A stretch of 11,660 nt of DNA, taken from Hyphomicrobiales bacterium. Lineage in GTDB: Bacteria > Pseudomonadota > Alphaproteobacteria > Rhizobiales > Aestuariivirgaceae. The notes beneath the pieces are model-generated. The model worked only from the letters and a program-made list of their open reading frames with translations, was not told where the DNA came from and searched no databases. Position numbers and translations under genes: made by a program. Location: contig JAMOMM010000232.1 of the NCBI GenBank assembly GCA_027067085.1, positions 1 through 11,660 on the forward strand, in the 5' to 3' direction. How positions within the stretch are numbered: position 1 is the first letter of the stretch; each line of letters opens with the position of its first letter. Positions 5,116-11,660 of this stretch are shown in pieces.

Positions 5116-7272
5116 ATGAATAACAGTAAATGGTTAGCTTTAGTTTTTGGGACAATGCTTGTCTTGCTTCTTGCTTGGTTGCGCGGTGATGACGGCACCA
5201 TCCCTCAGACCGTCCGAAACCTCACATTCGATCAATACCAACGCTCTTTGCCGCGCGAAAAGTCTAGCCAACCCGTGCGCGTCATTGATATTGATGAAGC
5301 GTCGCTGGCAAAAATAGGGCAATTTCCCTGGCCACGTAGCGAGTTTGCCAAGCTGGTTGACGAGCTTAAAGAACTTGGTGTTGCAGCCATTGTTTTTGAT
5401 GTCGTATTTTCAGAGCCTGACCGCTTATCACCTCACCGGGTGCTCGCTCAAAATGGATTTAAAAAGTGGTTGAAAAAGTCCAAAATAAATCAAACGGAGT
5501 TGGCTCTAGAGGACAATGATTTATTGTTTGCCAAGTCGATGGCACAGGCGCCAGTCATTTTGGCTTTTGGTGCAAATGATTCCGCAGCCCGTGCCCACCC
5601 ATTGCTTAAATCAGGTTTTGCTTTTAAGGGCAATTCAACGCTTAAAGCGCTAAACTCCTTCGAGCGTGTGACAGATTTAGTCCCTGTCCTTGAAAAAGCA
5701 GCAAGTGGTATTGGCTCGATTAGTGTTGCTCCAAACACAGGCCTTGATGCCGTACGTACATATCCGTTGATGTGGGTCAAAGGCAAAAAACCTTATCCCA
5801 GTTTGGTTATGGAATCATTACGTGTTGCGCAAGGCGCTTCAACTTTTATCATCCAAGGTGCCCCTCACACAAAAGAGATTGTTGAGAGCATACGGATTGG
5901 GGCGATCACTGTGCCAACGACGCGCTCAGGCGAGATGTGGATGTATTACTCAAAACCTGACCCAGATTTATATATTTCTGCGGTTCAGCTTTTGCGCGGT
6001 GATGACAAAACAAAACAGGCTTTACGTGAAAAGCTGCAAGGCCATATTGTCTTTATTGGCACGTCAGCAACAGGGTTGTTTGACATTAAAAATACGCCAT
6101 TGGGTGATAGCGTGCCAGGGGTTTCCATTCACGCCCAAGCCCTAGATCAAATCTTATCGCAAACGTTTTTGTCGCGACCAGATTGGACCGATGGGATTGA
6201 GATCATATTGGTATTTGTTATTGGATTGCTGATTGTGCTTGCAGCGGTTTTCTTATCGCCAGGTAAGTCACTTCTCCTTGGGGCATTTTGGGCAGCTGGA
6301 CTAATGGCGGGTTCTTGGATTGCCTTTAAAGACTACCACATTCTGTTTGATGCGACCTACCCGCTTGTCGCAGGTTTATTGGTTCATTTTGCCATGACTG
6401 CGTATCGCTTTTTGGTCACCGATCGCCAAGCAAGGTATGTGCGAACGGCCTTTTCACGTTACGTATCCCCTGATGTTTTAGTAGATATTGAGAAGAACCC
6501 AAGCGCCTTAAAGCTTGGTGGAGATACTCGCGAATTGACGATCATGTTTGTTGACATCAGGAACTTCACCCCATTAAGCGAGAATTTAACGCCGCAAGAA
6601 TTGGTCGCATTTTTAAACAAGCTTCTAGGGGACTTGAGTGTTTGCGTCACTCAAGAAAAAGGCACGATCGATAAATATATCGGCGATTCTATTATGGCAT
6701 TTTGGAATGCGCCTTTGGATGTTGAAGACCACGAGAAAAGGGCTGTAAATGCAGCGCTTAAAATGCGCAAAACCCTAGAAGAGCTTAATCGCACTGATGC
6801 CTTTGGGTTTAGAAAAAATCGTCATGGTTTTGATGATATAGCCATCGGCATTGGCATAAATACAGGCCAAGCATGTGTGGGAAACCTAGGTTCACAAGAA
6901 CGCTTTGATTATTCAATTGTTGGCGATGCGGTGAACGTTGCAGCACGAGTTGAATCAACCTGCAAGCAAGTCGGCATGGATATTTTAGTTTCGGCCAGCA
7001 CAGCAAAAGCGCTTGATGATTTTGCGTTGCTAGATGCTGGAGATTTAACCTTGAAGGGTAAGTCGGAAAAGCAGAAAATTTTTACTGTTGTCGGTGATGA
7101 ACAGGTAAAGAAAAAACAAGCGTTTAGTGAGTTGGTAGCAGATCATGCCGTTGCTATTACAACACGGACCAAAAAGAAAAAACGCCAGTTGTTAGAAGAA
7201 GCAAAAAAGCGTTCGCGCGAAGTGGCCCCTCAACTCCTCACGTTCTATGAACGGCTGATAGAGCGCATCTAA
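5116..7272 (+). CDS. CHASE2-domain class III adenylate/guanylate cyclase
   Basis: A 718-residue membrane-bound nucleotide cyclase. One N-terminal membrane segment (about 5-21) precedes a CHASE2 sensor domain (about 28-345, periplasmic, with VRVIDIDEASL, GQFPWPR, VFDVVF, IVFIGTSATGLFD and PGVSIHAQALDQIL). Three membrane segments follow (about 360-432), then the catalytic domain (about 460-650). Visible catalytic residues are the metal-binding Asp480 (MFVDIRNFT) and Asp524 (DKYIGDS), purine-contacting Lys520 and Ser600 (DYSIVGDAVN), and Asn607 and Arg611 of the transition-state pair. Ser at 600, where class IIIa has Asp, points to a class IIIb-like cyclase; cAMP is the likely product. The C-terminus (about 650-718) is a Lys/Arg-rich, probably helical extension with no recognised domain. 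I use ATG 5116; a TTG at 5110 would add two residues. No strong ribosome-binding site is seen. Confidence 0.92.
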   Translation: MNNSKWLALVFGTMLVLLLAWLRGDDGTIPQTVRNLTFDQYQRSLPREKSSQPVRVIDIDEASLAKIGQFPWPRSEFAKLVDELKELGVAAIVFDVVFSEPDRLSPHRVLAQNGFKKWLKKSKINQTELALEDNDLLFAKSMAQAPVILAFGANDSAARAHPLLKSGFAFKGNSTLKALNSFERVTDLVPVLEKAASGIGSISVAPNTGLDAVRTYPLMWVKGKKPYPSLVMESLRVAQGASTFIIQGAPHTKEIVESIRIGAITVPTTRSGEMWMYYSKPDPDLYISAVQLLRGDDKTKQALREKLQGHIVFIGTSATGLFDIKNTPLGDSVPGVSIHAQALDQILSQTFLSRPDWTDGIEIILVFVIGLLIVLAAVFLSPGKSLLLGAFWAAGLMAGSWIAFKDYHILFDATYPLVAGLLVHFAMTAYRFLVTDRQARYVRTAFSRYVSPDVLVDIEKNPSALKLGGDTRELTIMFVDIRNFTPLSENLTPQELVAFLNKLLGDLSVCVTQEKGTIDKYIGDSIMAFWNAPLDVEDHEKRAVNAALKMRKTLEELNRTDAFGFRKNRHGFDDIAIGIGINTGQACVGNLGSQERFDYSIVGDAVNVAARVESTCKQVGMDILVSASTAKALDDFALLDAGDLTLKGKSEKQKIFTVVGDEQVKKKQAFSELVADHAVAITTRTKKKKRQLLEEAKKRSREVAPQLLTFYERLIERI

Positions 7273-7273
7273 A

Positions 7274-7314
7274 TTTTAGGGTCGTTCTGGTATGCATTGA
7301 ACCAGAACCTAAAA
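7274..7314. terminator. Bidirectional hairpin terminator between cyclase gene and polA
   Basis: A stem of GTTCTGGT (7284-7291) and ACCAGAAC (7301-7308) with a 9-nt loop is extended by TTTTAG (7274-7279) pairing with CTAAAA (7309-7314), leaving a small left bulge. The outer arms give a U-run on either transcript, so it can end transcription from both convergent genes. It starts 2 nt after the cyclase stop and ends 4 nt before the polA stop. Confidence 0.7.
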
Positions 7315-7322
7315 CGCTTTAG
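7284..7322 (+). repeat. Two-hairpin repeat, copy C, internally deleted
   Basis: Hairpin 1 of the repeat is kept in full, including the shared TTGAACCAGAAC, and the unit ends in AAACGCTTTAG, matching the AAACGCTCTAG end of copies A and B. The linker and most of hairpin 2 (about 55 nt) are missing. The final bases overlap the polA stop codon (minus strand, 7321-7319). The loss looks like an internal deletion, and the remaining hairpin now appears to work as the intergenic terminator. Confidence 0.65.
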
Positions 7323-10219
7323 TGAGCATCGTCCCAATTGTCGGCGGCTCGTGCATCAACAATCAAGGGCACAGATAGTTCCAATGACGGTGCAGGGGCT
7401 TTTTCCATTGTGGCGACAACAACATCAATCAATGCCTCAACATCACTTTCGCCCACTTCAAAAATAAGCTCATCGTGTACTTGTAATAGCATTTTAGCTG
7501 GCACATTTGCCTTGGCTAACGCATCGGGCATATGGATCATGGCGCGGCGAATAATATCGGCCGCACTTCCTTGGATAGGTGCATTGATGGCGGCGCGTTC
7601 TTGGAACGATTTTTCAGATGCATTGGGCGAAGAAATGCGCGGGAAATGGCAACGACGGCCAAAGATAGTTTCGACAAAACCATTGGCTCGGGCAAACTCT
7701 TTTGTCGATTCCATATATTCCTTAATACCTGGAAAGCGCTCAAAATAGGTCTTGATATACTCATTAGCTTCGGTTCGAGAAATACTCAACTGATTGGCAA
7801 GGCCAAACCCAGAGATACCATAAATAATGCCAAAGTTAATCGCTTTGGCTTGGCGACGAATAAGCGGGTCCATGCCTTCAATTGGCACACCAAACATCTC
7901 TGATGCCGTCATGGCGTGAATATCTAAACCATCGGCAAAAGCTTGGCGCAATTGTGGAATATTGGCCACGTGCGCCAATACCCGCAATTCAATTTGAGAG
8001 TAATCTGCCGAAACAAGCTTGTTGCCCTTTTCAGCAATAAAAGCTTGTCTGATTTTGCGACCAGACTCAGTCCGCACTGGAATATTTTGTAAATTTGGAT
8101 CCGTTGATGACAACCGCCCAGTGGAGGTGGAAGCCATGGCATAAGAGGTATGTACCCGATTGGTGTTAGGGTTGATGTGGGTTGGCAGTGCATCGGAGTA
8201 CGTTGACTTGAGCTTTGAAACCTGCCGCCAGTCAAGCACTTTTCGCGCCAGATCCACCCCTTGGCCCGCTAAGTCCTCAAGCACTTGGCTGTTGGTACTC
8301 CATGCGCCTTTGGCCGTTTTCTTACCGCCTTCATAGCCCAGTTTATCAAATAATATTTCGCCCAATTGTTTTGGCGATCCAGGGTTAAACGGCTCTCCTG
8401 CAAGGTCGTGAATTTCAGTTTTCAGTGTTTCAGCCAGCATCGCAAATTCACCAGACAAACGCGCTAGCGCCGCGCGATCAACAAAAATGCCATTGGCTTC
8501 CATATCTGCCAAAACAGGCACTAAAGGACGTTCCAAAGTTTCATACACAACACTTCGTTGTTCGCTGGCTAAGCGTGGCTTTAACAACGTCCACAAGCGC
8601 AAGGTAATATCAGCATCTTCGCCTGCATAACGCGTTGCTTGATCGATTGGTACAAGGTCAAAAGTAATGGCTGATTTGCCTGTGCCCGCAATTTCTTTAA
8701 AGGGGATTGGCGTGTGGCCTAAATGGCGCTTGGATAATTCATCCATGCCATGGTTGCCAATGCCAGAATCAAGCGCATAAGACAAAAGCATGGTGTCATC
8801 AAACGGGCCAACACGAATGCCGTGCCGTGAGAGAATATGAAAGTCATACTTAAAATTCTGCGCGACTTTTAAAACAGCGGGGTCTTCGAGAACGGGCCGT
8901 AATGCCGCAATAGCATCATCGAGTTTGATTTGTTCAATCACTGGACCATCAAAAGCCAACCCGTCGCCAGCGCGGTGAGTAAGGGGGATATAACAAGCCG
9001 TACCAACTTCGCTCGAAAGGGAAATGCCAACCAGATCTGCTTGCATGGCATCAAGTGACGTGGTTTCGGTATCAAAGCACAACACGCCGCGCTCATAGGC
9101 TTTTGCAATCCATTGTTGTAATTGCTCCAATGTGGTGACAGTTTCATATTTATCAGGGTCAATTTTCAGCGCTAATAAATCAGCTTGGCCGTTGTCTTCG
9201 CCCTCAATGGTTTGACTGACAGCAGGCTTTTCCCAACCATCTATGTCAACGTTAATGGCCTCAATTTCATTTGCATCCACTTCAAGTTCATTGGCAATGC
9301 GCCGTGTTAAAGCGGTAAATTCCATAGCCTTGAGAAAGCCAACAAGGGCTGGCCCATTGGTAGGATGCAATTCAAAATCATCAAGCTGTTCGTCAATCTC
9401 AACATGTTGGTCAAGCTTGACCAGTCTTTTAGAAATGCGCGCTTGCTCGGCAAACTCAATCAAATTTTCTCGCCGCTTAGGCTGCTTAATTTCACCAGCC
9501 CGCTCAAGCAAACTTTCAAGGTCGCCAAATTCATTAATCAGCAGAGCGCCAGTTTTAACACCGATGCCGGGAACACCAGGGATATTATCAACGCTATCAC
9601 CTGCAAGCGCTTGAACTTCGATAACCTTGTCAGGCTTAACGCCGAATTTTTCAAAAACCGCCTCTTCATCCATTTCACGATCCTTCATCGGATCGTACAT
9701 AGAGATTTGATCGGTGACCAATTGCATTAAATCCTTATCGGAAGACACAATGCGTACCGTTGCGCCCAGCTCGGCGGCCTGACGGGCATAGGTAGCAATC
9801 AAGTCGTCGGCCTCAAAGCCAGCCATTTCAATGCACGGCACGCCAAATGCCTTTACAGCCTGTTTAATCAAACCAAACTGCGGCACCAATTCTTCGGGTG
9901 CTGGTGGTCTGTGGGCTTTGTATTGCGGGTAAATTTCATTACGAAACGTCTTGCCAGATTTATCAAAAATCACCGCAAGATGGGTTGGGTGGTTATCTAG
10001 AGGCATTTCGCGCAACAACTTGTTGAGCATAGAGCAAAATCCCTGCACCGCATTAACGGGCAGGCCATCGCTTTTGCGATTCAACATGGGGATGCCATGA
10101 AAGGCGCGGAAAATATATCCAGACCCATCTATGAGATAAACGTGATCTCCAGATGTGATGGGTTTGCCGTTTAGCGATTGCGACGATGAATTGGTTGGTT
10201 TTGATGGGGTGTCTGACAT
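7319..10219 (-). CDS. polA: DNA polymerase I
   Basis: A 966-residue DNA polymerase I with all three domains. The 5'-3' exonuclease (about 24-305) has YLIDGSGYIFRA, FEADD (135-139), SSDKDL (159-164) and GDSVDNIPGVPGIG (207-220). The 3'-5' proofreading domain looks active, with Asp383 and Glu385 in FDTETTSLD, Asp459 in NFKYDF and Asp535 in YAGED. The polymerase domain has motif A DYSQIE (739-744), motif B RRQAKAINFGIIYG (788-801) and motif C HDE (915-917). It fills gaps in excision repair and replaces RNA primers. Length and domain content fit alphaproteobacterial PolA. The start ATG at 10219-10217 fits the usual N-terminus but has a weak ribosome-binding site. It lies 8 nt downstream of the acyltransferase gene on the same strand and may be co-transcribed with it. 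Confidence 0.98.
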   Translation of the reverse strand: MSDTPSKPTNSSSQSLNGKPITSGDHVYLIDGSGYIFRAFHGIPMLNRKSDGLPVNAVQGFCSMLNKLLREMPLDNHPTHLAVIFDKSGKTFRNEIYPQYKAHRPPAPEELVPQFGLIKQAVKAFGVPCIEMAGFEADDLIATYARQAAELGATVRIVSSDKDLMQLVTDQISMYDPMKDREMDEEAVFEKFGVKPDKVIEVQALAGDSVDNIPGVPGIGVKTGALLINEFGDLESLLERAGEIKQPKRRENLIEFAEQARISKRLVKLDQHVEIDEQLDDFELHPTNGPALVGFLKAMEFTALTRRIANELEVDANEIEAINVDIDGWEKPAVSQTIEGEDNGQADLLALKIDPDKYETVTTLEQLQQWIAKAYERGVLCFDTETTSLDAMQADLVGISLSSEVGTACYIPLTHRAGDGLAFDGPVIEQIKLDDAIAALRPVLEDPAVLKVAQNFKYDFHILSRHGIRVGPFDDTMLLSYALDSGIGNHGMDELSKRHLGHTPIPFKEIAGTGKSAITFDLVPIDQATRYAGEDADITLRLWTLLKPRLASEQRSVVYETLERPLVPVLADMEANGIFVDRAALARLSGEFAMLAETLKTEIHDLAGEPFNPGSPKQLGEILFDKLGYEGGKKTAKGAWSTNSQVLEDLAGQGVDLARKVLDWRQVSKLKSTYSDALPTHINPNTNRVHTSYAMASTSTGRLSSTDPNLQNIPVRTESGRKIRQAFIAEKGNKLVSADYSQIELRVLAHVANIPQLRQAFADGLDIHAMTASEMFGVPIEGMDPLIRRQAKAINFGIIYGISGFGLANQLSISRTEANEYIKTYFERFPGIKEYMESTKEFARANGFVETIFGRRCHFPRISSPNASEKSFQERAAINAPIQGSAADIIRRAMIHMPDALAKANVPAKMLLQVHDELIFEVGESDVEALIDVVVATMEKAPAPSLELSVPLIVDARAADNWDDAH

Positions 10220-10227
10220 AGGCCAGA

Positions 10228-11388
10228 CTATGCCATTGGATGATGCTCGTTACCAGTGTTGAAACGAGGTTTTTGGCGCTCATCGACAGAAATCTTCTTT
10301 ACCAGCGTTTTTGCTCTCATTTTTTGTGGTTCAGTTTCTTGCGGCAAGTAAAAAAACTTATGACGACGATATAGATATGTAAGCGGTGTGGCTTTTATCA
10401 AGTGAGACAAAATAAGCGGGCCAATAATGGCGGTGGCTGTTACAATCAACGATAACAATCCAGGTCCAATGTCGATACCTGTTTTAATGATTATCATCCG
10501 TGCTGCTGCCATAAATACGAAGTAAGATAGGAAAATAACAATCGAATTGCGTCCACAATAAGCGACAGCTTCACCAAATTTCACGCGGCTTAACAACACG
10601 CCAATTGCAAACACAGCGCCCGTTCCGACATATCCCATGGCCAACTCAATACCTGCTGTTTTGGCATATCCGCCTGTCACCAGCCAGGCATTTAATACCG
10701 CCCAAATAAGTAACCCGTTTATAAGGCTTGCAAGCTTTTGTTGGTTGAAAAATTCGGCAACTCGAAACGCAAAAGGTGCAAATGCATAACCGCTATAAAA
10801 GAAAATGAACCGTGCACCAAATTCATCAATCACTCGTGCGCCTGTTTCCAATTGAGAGGCATGGAGTACTGCCGCAAATAGCCAAATAGCAATTACAGGC
10901 ACATTGCGTGTGAGCTTGGTAAAGACGAAAAACACTGGTAATAAATATATGAACCAAAGCGTGCCCAAAGGTTGCACAAAACTAATGGGATAAAGCAACA
11001 TGGCATCAACTGGGCCTTTGCTTGTTATAAATTCAGGTAGTTTCAAAACGTACCAAATTGTCATCCAGATAAAGTAAAAATAAAAGAAGTGAACGACTTT
11101 AGTATCCAAATATGAGCGCCATGTATGGCCAATTCGGCGGCTAAGGAACAGTCCTGCAATTAAAAAGAAATCTGGCATCCGAAACGGTCGCGCCCATTCA
11201 ATAAACCCATGCAAAAAGCTAACTTCGCCCAAGGCTTTTTCCACACCAAGGGTCGAGTGCATAAGGACCACTAAAATGATACATACACCTTTTGAAAAAT
11301 CGACCCATTCGATGCGGGTTTTATTCAGGTTGGTGGGGGCTGGTTGGCTATTTATCATTGTACTCACACATGTTCGGTTTTGAGACAT
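10228..11388 (-). CDS. Acyltransferase family 3 integral membrane protein
   Basis: A protein of about 386 residues with roughly ten hydrophobic segments, fitting the acyltransferase-3 family (PF01757) of inner-membrane enzymes that acylate envelope or exported glycans. The N-terminal signature RIEWVDFSKGVCIILVV leads to LMHST with the conserved His (about residue 44), then RPFRMPDFFLIAGLFLSRR, the usual second block. The C-terminus is a short basic and polar cytoplasmic tail. The substrate cannot be told from sequence; the D-x-x-K-G form is closest to YcfT-like members. The start is uncertain: ATG 11388 is used here, ATG 11358 (with GAG just upstream) is a good alternative, and TTG 11421 is the longest. 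polA follows after 8 nt. A CtrA-type site lies about 75 nt upstream. Confidence 0.85.
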   Translation of the reverse strand: MSQNRTCVSTMINSQPAPTNLNKTRIEWVDFSKGVCIILVVLMHSTLGVEKALGEVSFLHGFIEWARPFRMPDFFLIAGLFLSRRIGHTWRSYLDTKVVHFFYFYFIWMTIWYVLKLPEFITSKGPVDAMLLYPISFVQPLGTLWFIYLLPVFFVFTKLTRNVPVIAIWLFAAVLHASQLETGARVIDEFGARFIFFYSGYAFAPFAFRVAEFFNQQKLASLINGLLIWAVLNAWLVTGGYAKTAGIELAMGYVGTGAVFAIGVLLSRVKFGEAVAYCGRNSIVIFLSYFVFMAAARMIIIKTGIDIGPGLLSLIVTATAIIGPLILSHLIKATPLTYLYRRHKFFYLPQETEPQKMRAKTLVKKISVDERQKPRFNTGNEHHPMA

Positions 11389-11463
11389 AATTTCGTTTTC
11401 AAAACCAACCCGCGCAACCAATAGGCCAAACTGTGCTTTATCACGCCATTGTGAGAATGGTAC

Positions 11464-11478
11464 TTAACAAACTCTTAA
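11464..11478. promoter_or_regulatory. Perfect TTAA-N7-TTAA CtrA-type binding site
   Basis: The sequence TTAACAAACTCTTAA is an exact match to the alphaproteobacterial CtrA consensus TTAA-N7-TTAA. It lies in the intergenic region upstream of the acyltransferase-polA unit (minus strand) and of whatever is transcribed to the right. The match is exact but short, so chance occurrence in AT-rich DNA is possible; intergenic placement next to a promoter-like hexamer raises the likelihood. Confidence 0.5.
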
Positions 11479-11500
11479 TGCGGCATACTGGAGTGATAAT
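11473..11500 (+). promoter_or_regulatory. Possible CtrA-dependent rightward promoter
   Basis: The right half of the CtrA-type site (TCTTAA, 11473-11478) would occupy the -35 position, 16 nt before GATAAT (11495-11500), a good -10 match. This is the layout of CtrA-activated promoters. Transcription would start near 11507 and run right. Downstream is an AGGGAGG ribosome-binding-like stretch (11526-11532) but no normal start codon at proper spacing. Confidence 0.3.
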
Positions 11501-11660
11501 ACATGCAGCGTGGGTTTTCAGCATCAGGGAGGCGACCATATTACAAAATTTCGACAACTATTTTTTCGCAACTCGGTGCTTGGACGTAGAGGCTCGCTAG
11601 GGTCGACTAAATGAGATGCTGCCAACAGCAAAATTACCTGTTGCCGCCCCATCGTCCATC

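Larger units (their letters stand above)
11422..11660. other. Right-edge intergenic region, no convincing gene
   Basis: Apart from the CtrA-type site and promoter-like element, I see no gene I can support. The plus strand holds a 28-codon ORF (11503-11589) with GGAG 9 nt upstream. The minus strand is open from the right edge to a TGA at 11526-11524, but the peptide has no recognisable motif. A gene could begin just beyond the window. Confidence 0.5.

Noticed and set aside
7338..7903. Long plus-strand open frames inside polA
   Set aside because: They are antisense shadows of a clearly coding, motif-complete polA, with no product resemblance of their own.
11524..11660. Minus-strand frame open from the right edge
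   Set aside because: About 45 codons with no family motif, and it overlaps the promoter-like and SD-like elements on the other strand. It cannot be told from chance without more sequence.

Overview
This window looks like chromosomal DNA from an alphaproteobacterium, most likely a Hyphomicrobiales (Rhizobiales) member with moderately AT-rich DNA. The evidence is an ActS/ActR (RegB/RegA) redox two-component system beside a convergent mmcB-type repair nuclease gene, a polA of alphaproteobacterial type, a FecR-domain protein paired with a CHASE2 class III cyclase, and one perfect CtrA-type site. There is no sign of a phage, transposase, plasmid backbone, CRISPR array, tRNA or rRNA. I see no frameshift in any main gene.

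Left to right: (1) 1-745, minus strand, a YgjP-like (DUF45) zinc metallopeptidase cut by the window edge. (2) 746-1259, a mostly non-coding stretch holding a two-hairpin repeat (copy A) and a doubtful 78-codon ORF ending just before actS. (3) actS (1260-2693) and actR (2859-3407), plus strand, separated by 165 nt. (4) mmcB (3427-3888), minus strand, convergent with actR. (5) A secreted FecR-domain protein (3964-4845), followed in the same frame, immediately after its stop, by a second diverged copy of its C-terminal module (4846-4995), then repeat copy B (4981-5082), then a CHASE2-class III adenylate/guanylate cyclase (5116-7272). (6) A shortened repeat copy C (7284-7322), whose hairpin probably ends transcription between the cyclase gene and convergent polA. 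(7) polA (7319-10219), minus strand, 8 nt downstream of an integral-membrane acyltransferase-3 gene (10228-11388), also minus. (8) A right-hand intergenic region with a perfect TTAA-N7-TTAA site and a promoter-like element pointing right.

Functionally, ActS is a quinone- and thiol-responsive kinase that should phosphorylate ActR. The FecR-like protein is predicted to be periplasmic and the cyclase carries a large periplasmic CHASE2 sensor, so the two may form an envelope-to-cyclic-nucleotide signalling pair. MmcB and PolA both act in DNA repair but lie in different transcription units.

The most unusual observations are the in-frame duplicated tail behind the FecR stop, which carries a mark of past protein-level selection, and the small two-hairpin repeat family that overlaps stop codons at two of its three sites. 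No clearly new multi-gene system is evident.
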